A DNA stretch of 64,000 nucleotides from Bordetella parapertussis. GTDB lineage: Bacteria > Pseudomonadota > Gammaproteobacteria > Burkholderiales > SG8-41. Location: positions 1-64,000 of the forward strand of contig CAMCYP010000003.1 in the NCBI GenBank assembly GCA_945885345.1. The letters are read 5' to 3'. Below the pieces are notes generated by a model that was given only the letters and a program-made list of their open reading frames with translations, was not told the DNA's origin and did no database searches. The position numbers and the translations under genes are program-made. Of the stretch, positions 56,017 through 64,000 are shown one piece after another (position 1 is the first letter of the stretch; every line of letters starts with the position of its first letter).

Positions 56017-56847
56017 TTACTTCCGCCCTGTATTCCGCAAGCGGTTAGCCAGCGCCCGCAACAGTGAATTGCCGAACACAGGATTGGTCTTGATCAGCTT
56101 CAAGAAATCGTTGCGGTTGATCGACAGCAGGTTGGAATCCGCCGCCGCCGAGGCCGAGGCCGCGCGCTTCGACTGGTCAACCAGCGCCATCTCGCCGAAT
56201 ACGCCGCCGGGCCGCACCAGTTCAACGACCTTGTCCTTGACGGTAATGCGCACCGAACCATCGATCACCACGTACATGAATATGCCGCCCTCGCCCTCGC
56301 GCATGATCACGCCGTTTTTCGGGTGATAGACCGGCGGCTGGCCGGGGAAATTCGACGTCAGCTGGCTGAGCAACTCCTTGTCGAACACTTCCCCCGACAC
56401 CGGTATGGTTTCCGGAATCTGGTTCTGGTTTTTGCCCAGCATCTGCATTGCCAGCGCCAGGCGCAGGCGCTTGATCAGGATCGCCAGCAGCATCAGCGCA
56501 AAGTCCGGGGTTTTCTGGATTGCGCCGGCAAACGCACTGCCGTCGAGCTCAATCACTTCGCAGGCGAGGCGCGCCGTGGCGGTTGCGCTGCGCGGCTCGC
56601 CGGTCAGCACCGACATCTCGCCCAGCACTTCACCGGCCTTGATCACGTCCAGCGGCTTGCCGCCACGCGTCAGTGCGACCTCACCGGCGTCGATGAAATA
56701 CATGGTCTTGCCAGCGGTGTTCTCGGCAAACAACGGACTGCCGGCGGCAACATTGCGCGCCTTGCCGTTGGCATGAAAAAACAGCCGCGCCACATTGGCG
56801 TTGTAAACATCGCTCTGCGCCGGCCGGGTGAAATCGAGTTCGCTCAT
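56017..56847 (-). CDS. Cyclic nucleotide-binding domain protein (two cNMP-binding domains)
   Basis: AGEVLGEMSVLTGEPRSATATARLACEVIELD ... VRPGGVFGEMALVDQSKRAASASAAAD. Confidence 0.9.
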   Translation of the reverse strand: MSELDFTRPAQSDVYNANVARLFFHANGKARNVAAGSPLFAENTAGKTMYFIDAGEVALTRGGKPLDVIKAGEVLGEMSVLTGEPRSATATARLACEVIELDGSAFAGAIQKTPDFALMLLAILIKRLRLALAMQMLGKNQNQIPETIPVSGEVFDKELLSQLTSNFPGQPPVYHPKNGVIMREGEGGIFMYVVIDGSVRITVKDKVVELVRPGGVFGEMALVDQSKRAASASAAADSNLLSINRNDFLKLIKTNPVFGNSLLRALANRLRNTGRK

Positions 56848-57082
56848 GGCATCAAACCTCGGGATATTTATTGACGGGTTTTATTGACTGCGTTTTGTGG
56901 CTTCCCTGGAACGCCGCCGGTTGTGTGGTTCAAATTCGGCTGTCCGGCCCGCGTTGCTGCCCACATGGAGGTTATAGGCAGGCTCCGTCCGGACGTCAAG
57001 CCAAGCACATCACATGGCGTGAATTTACGGTGCCATTTTATGGACGCAGGCCGTTAATCAGGCAAACAACAAAACCCGTATT

Positions 57083-58423
57083 TCAGCCTGTCTTTTTGAC
57101 GCGCACGCCCGCCCAGCCCTTAGCCAGCGTGACTTTCAGTTCCTGCTCTTCGCGCAGTTGTGCACTGTCGCGAATGATCGCACCGTCGATCGTTTCGGTG
57201 ATGCTGTAGCCGCGCTCCAGTACACGCTGCGGGTTCAGGTGCAGCAGGTGCGAACGGACGCCCGTCACCCGCTCCGCCGCTGCCGTCATGTGTACACTGA
57301 CCGCGCCGCGCAGGCGACGCGCCAGTTCCTGTTGCTGCTGCACCAGCATTCCGGTATCCGGCGCCGCAGCGCGCAGCCGCTGCGCCGCATCACGCAAGGC
57401 CCAGGATTGCTCGTCCGTGCCGCGCCGCCATTCGCCGCGCAAGCGACTGGCAAGGTGCTGCAGGTGAATCACCTGGTTGCGGATGCGTTCTCCCGGATGG
57501 GTCAACCGCCGCGACAGGTAATCCAGGCGCTGCATGCGATCCTCGATACCGCGCGCGAATACCCGCGCAAACTGCTGGCCCAGCAGCAGCACATCGCGCT
57601 TGAGTTGCACGCCGTCCGGGCTGACCAGCTCGGCTGCCGCAGTCGGCGTCGGCGCGCGCATGTCGGCAGCAAAATCGGCAATCGTGAAATCGGTTTCATG
57701 TCCCACGCCCGACACCACCGGCAGCGGACAGGCGCGGATCGCCCGCGCCACGACTTCTTCATTGAATGCCCACAGGTCTTCAATGCTGCCGCCGCCACGA
57801 CAGACGATCAACACATCACATTCAGCGCGCGCGCCAGCCAGTGCGATGGCTTCAGCGATTTTGGCGCCCGCACCCTCACCCTGCACGGGAGTCGGATAAA
57901 TGATCACACCGATGCCCGGCATGCGCCGGCGCAATGCGGTAATCACGTCACGCAAAGCCGCGGCCTGTGGCGAAGTCACCACGCCGATGCTGCGCGGAAA
58001 CGGCGGCAGTTCACGTTTGATATCCGCATCGAACAGGCCTTCTTTTTCCAGCCTGGCCTTGAGTTTCTCGAAAGCCGCATACAGTGCACCCAGCCCGGCG
58101 CGGCGCATCGCATCCACCGCCAGCTGGAATTTGCCGCGCGCCTCGTACACCGTCGCCGTCGCCCGCACCTCCACCTGCATGCCGTTCTCCGGCGTCCAGT
58201 CCAGGTGCTGCGCCTTGTGGCGGAACATCACTGCATCGACCTGCGCAACCTCGTCCTTCAGCGTGAAATAGCAATGGCCGCTGTCGTAGCGTTTGAAATT
58301 GGAGATTTCACCAGCGACCCAAAGCAAAGGCACACCGCGTTCAATGGCCGTACGCGCGAGCCGGTTCAGCTCGGCAACGGAGATCACGGTTTGCTGGGTG
58401 GCTTGGTCTAGCAGATCGGGCAT
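57083..58423 (-). CDS. xseA: Exodeoxyribonuclease VII large subunit
   Basis: ISVAELNRLARTAIERGVPLLWVAGEISNFKRYDSGHCYFTLKDE...VCRGGGSIEDLWAFNEE. Confidence 0.96.
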   Translation of the reverse strand: MPDLLDQATQQTVISVAELNRLARTAIERGVPLLWVAGEISNFKRYDSGHCYFTLKDEVAQVDAVMFRHKAQHLDWTPENGMQVEVRATATVYEARGKFQLAVDAMRRAGLGALYAAFEKLKARLEKEGLFDADIKRELPPFPRSIGVVTSPQAAALRDVITALRRRMPGIGVIIYPTPVQGEGAGAKIAEAIALAGARAECDVLIVCRGGGSIEDLWAFNEEVVARAIRACPLPVVSGVGHETDFTIADFAADMRAPTPTAAAELVSPDGVQLKRDVLLLGQQFARVFARGIEDRMQRLDYLSRRLTHPGERIRNQVIHLQHLASRLRGEWRRGTDEQSWALRDAAQRLRAAAPDTGMLVQQQQELARRLRGAVSVHMTAAAERVTGVRSHLLHLNPQRVLERGYSITETIDGAIIRDSAQLREEQELKVTLAKGWAGVRVKKTG

Positions 58424-58463
58424 GGTGTGATTGTAACGAGTGCGCGCCCGCCAGAGAAACGTC

Positions 58464-60275
58464 TTACGCGCCGGCGACCTGCCCCGCCCGCTGATCCAGT
58501 TCTTCCCAGCGTTCAAACTTGGTCGCCAGCAGTTTCTCAATCGCCGCGGCCCGCTCGCGGTCGGCCTTCAGCTGCGCTGCGGTCTGTTTATGGTAATCAG
58601 CGCTGCTCATGCGCTGCGCCAGCGCCGTCTGCTCCCGCTCCAGCACTTCCAGTTCACCCGGCAACTGCTCCAGTTCGCGCTGTTCCTTGAAGCCGAGTTT
58701 TTTCACCGGTGCGTTACGCACCGGATTTTTTGCCGGTGCCGCAGCTTTACCCTCGGGCGCAACCGTCACCGAGCGTTGCACCAGCCAGTCGCTGTAACCG
58801 CCGACGTATTCCTTCCACCGTCCTTCGCCCTCGGCGACCAGCGTCTGTGTCACCACGTTGTCGAGAAAGGCCCGGTCATGGCTGACGAGCAGGAGAGTAC
58901 CTTTATAGCCCTGCAGCGTGTCTTCGAGCAGTTCCAGCGATTCGATATCCAGATCATTCGTTGGTTCATCCAGCACCAGCACGTTGGCAGGCTGCGCAAA
59001 CAGCCGCGCCAGCAGCAGCCGGTTGCGTTCGCCGCCGGACAGCATGCTGACCTTGGCCTGGGCGCGCTGCGGCGGGAACAGGAAATCCGACAAATAACTC
59101 ATCACGTGTTTGCGGCCGTCCGCGGTTTCCACCCATTCCGAGCCGGGGCTGATGGTTTCGACCAGGGTCTTTTCCGGATCCAGCTGTTCGCGCAACTGGT
59201 CAAAATAGGCAATCTCCTGTTTCGTGCCGAGCCGCACTTCGCCGCTGTCGGGCGCCAGTTCACCGAGGATGATTTTGATCAGCGTCGATTTGCCCGCGCC
59301 GTTGGTGCCGATCAGGCCGATGCGGTCGCCGCGCAGGATGCGCAGGTCGAGATCCTTGATCAGCGTTTTTTCACCATAGGCTTTGCTGACGTTCGTCAGT
59401 TCAGCCACCAGCTTGCCGGAGCGTTCGCCGGCATCCAGCGCGAGTTTGACGTTACCGATGCGATCACGCCGCTCGGCGCGTTCAACACGCAGCGACTCCA
59501 GCCGCCGCACCCGGCCTTCGTTGCGGGTACGCCGCGCCTTCACACCCTGGCGGATCCACACCTCTTCCTGCGCCCAGAATTTGTCGAAACGGCGGCTGGC
59601 TTTTTCTTCTTCGGCAAGCTGGTCGGCCTTGCGTGCCTCGTACGCAGCGAAATTGCCCGGGTAAGAACGCAGCAGGCCGCGATCGAGTTCGACAATGCGC
59701 GTCGCCACACGGTCGAGGAAAGCGCGATCGTGGGTGATGATGATCATGGACTTGATCTGGCCCTTGATCAGCAGATCTTCAAGCAGCGTGATGCCACCGA
59801 TGTCGAGATGGTTGGTCGGTTCATCGAGCAGCAGCAGGTCGGGTTGCAGCGCCAGCGCCAATGCCAGCGCGGCGCGTTTGCGTTCGCCGCCGGAAGCAGT
59901 CTGCGGCGGACGCGATTCATCCAGCCCGAACCGGTGCAGATATTCAAACAGCCGCGCATCGGCGCGCCAGCGTTCGCGTTCATCATGCATGTCCTCCAGC
60001 CCACCGCGTGCAGTCAGGCTGGCATGCAGGTTGTCGGCATCGGGCAACAAGGGTTCCTGTTCGACCGTGACCACGCGCAAGCCGTCCTGGCGGCGAATTT
60101 CGCCGTCGTCGAGCGCGCCGTGGCCGGCGATGATGCCGAGCAGCGAGGATTTGCCGGTGCCGTTGCGGCCGATGAAGCCGATGCGTTCGCCGTCATGGAC
60201 GGTCAGGTTGGCACGGTCGAGCAGTGGATGCAGGCCGAAAGCGAGTTCGGCGGAATCAATAGTGAGTAAGGCCAT
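58464..60275 (-). CDS. ABC-F family ATPase (Uup-like)
   Basis: MALLTIDSAELAFGLHPLLDRANLTVHDGERIGFIGRNGTGKSSLLGII; C-terminal coiled-coil. Confidence 0.92.
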   Translation of the reverse strand: MALLTIDSAELAFGLHPLLDRANLTVHDGERIGFIGRNGTGKSSLLGIIAGHGALDDGEIRRQDGLRVVTVEQEPLLPDADNLHASLTARGGLEDMHDERERWRADARLFEYLHRFGLDESRPPQTASGGERKRAALALALALQPDLLLLDEPTNHLDIGGITLLEDLLIKGQIKSMIIITHDRAFLDRVATRIVELDRGLLRSYPGNFAAYEARKADQLAEEEKASRRFDKFWAQEEVWIRQGVKARRTRNEGRVRRLESLRVERAERRDRIGNVKLALDAGERSGKLVAELTNVSKAYGEKTLIKDLDLRILRGDRIGLIGTNGAGKSTLIKIILGELAPDSGEVRLGTKQEIAYFDQLREQLDPEKTLVETISPGSEWVETADGRKHVMSYLSDFLFPPQRAQAKVSMLSGGERNRLLLARLFAQPANVLVLDEPTNDLDIESLELLEDTLQGYKGTLLLVSHDRAFLDNVVTQTLVAEGEGRWKEYVGGYSDWLVQRSVTVAPEGKAAAPAKNPVRNAPVKKLGFKEQRELEQLPGELEVLEREQTALAQRMSSADYHKQTAAQLKADRERAAAIEKLLATKFERWEELDQRAGQVAGA

Positions 60276-60529
60276 CTCCCGAGTATAGCTGGTGAATTTT
60301 TTAGACTGCGTCCGCCAACAGGCGCAACTCACGGACGCATAACGGTTTTTCCCGACCTCGGCCATCCACAGCATCTGGCAGCAGCGGCGACATATCACAT
60401 CCTTCCGAATGCCATCATAGGGATATATTCATAACTACTTGATTTTATTAATATTTTTAACGAGTTTAACAAATAGGCAATAAGCAAAAAACCTAGGCAG
60501 GTGTACCACTTACAGCTTCCGTTTACAGG

Positions 60530-60564
60530 CTGTGCACAGGCTTATCCACAGCAATTGTGGACAA
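60530..60564. promoter_or_regulatory. Cluster of DnaA-box-like 9-mers
   Basis: CTGTGCACA, TTATCCACA (60542-60550), TTGTCCACA on minus strand (60556-60564). Confidence 0.45.
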
Positions 60565-60699
60565 GCGGAAAAATGCGTTGTGACTCAATGGCTTTGCGCC
60601 ATCCGTCGTACCACCACGCTTGCCGATCCGGCGCATGGCGGATACAGTTACGCCACTTTTTTGCAACTTGATTCTTAACCCTTTTCCGGAAAATCCCGC

Positions 60700-61314
60700 G
60701 TGTTATCCATCATTGAAGCTGCCGGCTGGCCGATCTGGCCCCTGATCCTGTGTTCCGTCATCTCGCTGGCCATCATCTGCGAACGTCTGTGGTCACTGCG
60801 CCAGAACGTGGTGCTGCCGAAAAACATGCTGGTGCATGCCGTGCAGGCCTACCGCCAGAACGGCGTGACGCCGCAACTGCTGACACAGCTCGCCGCGAGC
60901 GCGCCGCTCGGCCAGATCCTTGCCGCCGGTCTGCGCAACGAGAAACATGCCCCTGCCGTGATGAAGGAAGCCATCGAGGAGGCCGGCCACGTGGTCGCCA
61001 TCGACCTTGAACGTTTCCTGACCACGCTCGGCACCATTGCCTCCATTGCGCCGCTGCTTGGCCTGTTCGGCACGGTGATCGGCATGATCGAAATCTTCGG
61101 CTCGCAATCACCCACGGGCGGTGGTGGCAACCCGCTGGTGCTGGCACACGGCATTTCGATCGCGCTCTATAACACCGCTTTCGGCCTGGTGGTCGCTGTG
61201 CCGAGCATGGTGCTCTACCGCTACTTCCGCACCAAGGTCGATACGCTGCTGGTTGAAATGCAGATGCAGGCGGTCAAGCTGGTTGAAATCATCCACGGCG
61301 AACGGGACGCCTGA
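60700..61314 (+). CDS. exbB: MotA/TolQ/ExbB proton channel family protein
   Basis: LTTLGTIASIAPLLGLFGTVIGMIEIFGSQSPTGGGGNPLVLAHGISIALYNTAFGLVVAVPSMVLYRYF. Confidence 0.95.
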   Translation: MLSIIEAAGWPIWPLILCSVISLAIICERLWSLRQNVVLPKNMLVHAVQAYRQNGVTPQLLTQLAASAPLGQILAAGLRNEKHAPAVMKEAIEEAGHVVAIDLERFLTTLGTIASIAPLLGLFGTVIGMIEIFGSQSPTGGGGNPLVLAHGISIALYNTAFGLVVAVPSMVLYRYFRTKVDTLLVEMQMQAVKLVEIIHGERDA

Positions 61315-61330
61315 GGCGGAGCCGACACAG

Positions 61331-61750
61331 ATGCGATTCCGCACCCGCGCCTTCCGTGAAGATCCAGAGATCAACTTCATTCCCTTGATCGACGTACTGC
61401 TGGTGATCCTGATTTTCCTGATGGTCACCACTACCTATTCGCGCTTTGCCGAACTGCAGATCAATCTGCCAACCGCAGAATCCGGCAAACCGCCGGATCA
61501 TCCGGCGCAGGTCGACGTAGCCGTCGATGCCAAGGGCAATTACACGATCAACAAGACCGCAGTACCGGGCAACAACTCCGCTGCGCTGAATGCGGCACTG
61601 AAAAGTGCTGCCAGCGATATGAAAGACCCGGTGGTAGTGATCAATGCCGATGCCAACGCCGCCCACCAGTCGGTGGTGCGGGTAATGGAAGCCGCGCAGC
61701 TCGCCGGTCTGGCCAGGATCACTTTCACCACGCAGGCCCCGCGCAAGTAG
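61331..61750 (+). CDS. exbD: ExbD/TolR family biopolymer transport protein
   Basis: MRFRTRAFREDPEINFIPLIDVLLVILIFLMVTTTYSRFAELQINLPTAES. Confidence 0.95.
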   Translation: MRFRTRAFREDPEINFIPLIDVLLVILIFLMVTTTYSRFAELQINLPTAESGKPPDHPAQVDVAVDAKGNYTINKTAVPGNNSAALNAALKSAASDMKDPVVVINADANAAHQSVVRVMEAAQLAGLARITFTTQAPRK

Positions 61751-61792
61751 TTTCTCGACTGGCCGGGGTAAACGGGCTACGCTTCGCCGGTC

Positions 61793-62803
61793 ATGCCCGC
61801 CTCCGCCACAACATCGCCCCGTCACTGGCAAACCCGCGGCCTGCTGGCCGTGTTGCTGCTACCCATCGCCGCGCTGTTTGCAACGGTGGCGGCAATACGA
61901 CGCTGTGCCTGGCGCTGCAAACTGCTGCACCGTGAACAGATTGGCGTGCCGGTCATCGTCGTCGGCAATATCACCGCCGGCGGCACCGGCAAAACGCCGC
62001 TGGTGCTGTGGCTGGCGCAATTCCTCGCTGCACGCGGCAAACGACCGGGCATCATCAGCCGCGGTTACGGCGCAACGCGCACTGATCCGCGCGCCGTGCC
62101 GGCAAACGGCAGCGCGGCGGATTACGGCGACGAGCCCTGCCTGCTGGCGCAACGCGCCGGCTGCCCGATGTGGGTCGGCACCGACCGCGCGGCCACCGCG
62201 CGGGCACTGCGCGCGGCGCACCCTGACGTTGACGTCATCATCAGCGACGATGGCCTGCAGCATTACCGGCTGGCGCGCGATGTCGAAATCGCGGTCATCG
62301 ACGGCGCAAGCGGCCTCGGCAACGGCTGGCCGCTGCCCGCCGGGCCATTGCGCGAACCGGCATCACGCCTGACCACGGTTGATGCAGTAGTCGTCAACGG
62401 CGGCGATGCAACAGGTGCCTTCCCGCATTCAATTGCAATGCAACTGCAAGGCGATACCTTTCGTAACCTGCGCGATCCGCAACAAACCGTCACCGCCGCG
62501 CATTTCCGCGGCCGGCAGGTTTATGCCATTGCCGGCATCGGCAATCCGCCGCGGTTTTTTGCCCAGTTGCAGCGCCTCGGACTGGACTGCATCACCCGCG
62601 CATTCCCCGACCATCACGCCTACACCGCGCAGGACCTGCAGTTCACCGGCGATCACCCGCTCGTGATGACCGAAAAGGATGCGGTAAAATGCACGGCATT
62701 CGCCACCACGCGCCACTGGGCGCTGGTCGTCAACGCCGTACCCGATGAATCACTGGGCGATACCATAATCGCCCGGCTCGCACAGGCCCACCGCCATGGA
62801 TGA
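61793..62803 (+). CDS. lpxK: Tetraacyldisaccharide 4'-kinase
   Basis: [43 protein letters not shown]...[24 protein letters not shown]. Confidence 0.96.
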   Translation: MPASATTSPRHWQTRGLLAVLLLPIAALFATVAAIRRCAWRCKLLHREQIGVPVIVVGNITAGGTGKTPLVLWLAQFLAARGKRPGIISRGYGATRTDPRAVPANGSAADYGDEPCLLAQRAGCPMWVGTDRAATARALRAAHPDVDVIISDDGLQHYRLARDVEIAVIDGASGLGNGWPLPAGPLREPASRLTTVDAVVVNGGDATGAFPHSIAMQLQGDTFRNLRDPQQTVTAAHFRGRQVYAIAGIGNPPRFFAQLQRLGLDCITRAFPDHHAYTAQDLQFTGDHPLVMTEKDAVKCTAFATTRHWALVVNAVPDESLGDTIIARLAQAHRHG

Positions 62804-62975
62804 CAAGCTGCTCGACATACTGGTCTGCCCGATCTGCAAGGGGCCGCTGCTCTACCGCAAGACGGCCAATGAACTGATCTGTAAACCCTGCCGCCTCGGT
62901 TATCCGATACAGGATGGCATCCCGGTGATGCTGGAAGAGGATGCGCGCAAAGTTCCTGCGGAAGAAGAGTTGTGA
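62796..62975 (+). CDS. Trm112 family protein
   Basis: [51 protein letters not shown]; overlaps lpxK stop. Confidence 0.93.
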   Translation: MDDKLLDILVCPICKGPLLYRKTANELICKPCRLGYPIQDGIPVMLEEDARKVPAEEEL

Positions 62976-62980
62976 TGTGA

Positions 62981-63066
62981 TGACTAGTAATTGGTAACTG
63001 GTAATTAGTAAAAAACTGGTTGCCCCTCACCAATCACCAATTACCAGTCACCAGTTACAAGTCACC
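62981..63066. repeat. Heptad-periodic inverted repeat upstream of kdsB
   Basis: TAGTAATTGGTAACTGGTAATTAGTAA ... CACCAATCACCAATTACCAGTCACCAGTTACAAGTCACC. Confidence 0.8.
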
Positions 63067-63825
63067 ATGAAATTCACCGTAGTAATCCCCGCCCGCTACG
63101 CGTCCTCGCGTTTCCCCGGCAAACCGCTGGCCGACATCGGTGGCAAGCCGATGGTGGTGCGTGTTGCCGAACGCGCAGCCAGGAGCGGCGCGGCACAGGT
63201 GATCGTCGCCACCGATGACGCGCGCATCGCCACCGCGGTCGACAACCATGGTTACCAGGCACTGATGACGCGGCGCGACCACGCTTCCGGCACCGACCGG
63301 CTGGCCGAAATTGCGGAAAAACTTGGTCTTGCTGCGAACGCCATCGTCGTCAACGTGCAGGGCGACGAACCACTGATCGCGCCGGCGCTGATCCGCCGTG
63401 TTGCCGAAAACCTCGCCGCGCACCGCGCCGCTGCCATCGCCACCGCCGCCTGCCGCATCCGTGATGCGCGCGACATGGCTAATCCGAATGTGGTCAAGGT
63501 GGTGCTCGACAACCAGGGTTACGCGCTGTATTTCAGTCGCGCACCGATTCCATACGCACGCGATCACTTTGCCAATGGTATTCGTACGCTGCCCGCGACC
63601 CTGCCCGCATTGCGCCATCTCGGCATCTACGCCTACCGCTGCAGCTTCCTGCGCGCCTATGCCAAACTCAAACCGGCGGCCATCGAGCGCGCGGAAGCGC
63701 TGGAACAGTTGCGGGCGCTGGCCCACGGTTACCGCATCAGCGTCGCCGTCAGTGCCGCAGTGCCACATCCCGGCGTAGACACTCCCGCGGATTTACGCAA
63801 AGTGCAATCGTTGTTTCGCCGCTAA
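63067..63825 (+). CDS. kdsB: 3-deoxy-manno-octulosonate cytidylyltransferase
   Basis: [37 protein letters not shown]...[10 protein letters not shown]. Confidence 0.97.
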   Translation: MKFTVVIPARYASSRFPGKPLADIGGKPMVVRVAERAARSGAAQVIVATDDARIATAVDNHGYQALMTRRDHASGTDRLAEIAEKLGLAANAIVVNVQGDEPLIAPALIRRVAENLAAHRAAAIATAACRIRDARDMANPNVVKVVLDNQGYALYFSRAPIPYARDHFANGIRTLPATLPALRHLGIYAYRCSFLRAYAKLKPAAIERAEALEQLRALAHGYRISVAVSAAVPHPGVDTPADLRKVQSLFRR

Positions 63826-63859
63826 TAAAGCAAAATGCCACACTGATTATGCGTGTTGA

Positions 63860-64000
<141 letters not shown>

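Noticed and set aside
58440-60269. 609-aa plus-strand ORF
   Set aside because: Antisense shadow of the clearly coding ABC-F (Uup-like) gene; low-complexity composition typical of high-GC reverse frames.
62981-63066. CRISPR-like short repeats
   Set aside because: Seven-bp periodic units with no spacers; not a CRISPR array.

Overview
GC-rich betaproteobacterial (Burkholderiales-like) chromosome window of about 60 protein-coding genes. Housekeeping genes include mutL, miaA, xseA, two ABC-F ATPases, pntAB, tsaE/amidase, queG, exbBD-lpxK-trm112-kdsB-adk, a PHB-degradation pair, four orphan Bug-type solute receptors and two TauD-like dioxygenases. No rRNA, tRNA, CRISPR array or transposase was recognised. 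Main unusual signals: (1) three genes interrupted by an in-frame TGA at a catalytic-Cys position, best read as selenoproteins: a UGSC-motif protein, a TxxU peroxiredoxin and a GrdB-like protein. Each has a hairpin just downstream of the UGA. (2) Two integrase-less integron loci, each with an attI1-like site followed by cassettes bounded by attC-like sites. One carries DsrE; the other carries a two-gene DUF262 + HEPN RNase cassette (candidate antiphage or TA module) followed by a cassette with an EXK-motif, nuclease-like protein. (3) A bufferin-type (DUF2282/DUF692/DUF2063/DoxX) RiPP operon divergent from an ECF sigma/NrsF pair, with two matching GTAACC-N16-CGAA promoters. (4) Two type II TA pairs, one with a perfect 18-bp palindrome over its promoter. 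(5) A recurrent, apparently undescribed AT-rich motif (about TAACnnnTTGWTTTTATTNATATTTT), about 13 copies, mostly intergenic. Everything was read by eye; no database search or folding program was run.
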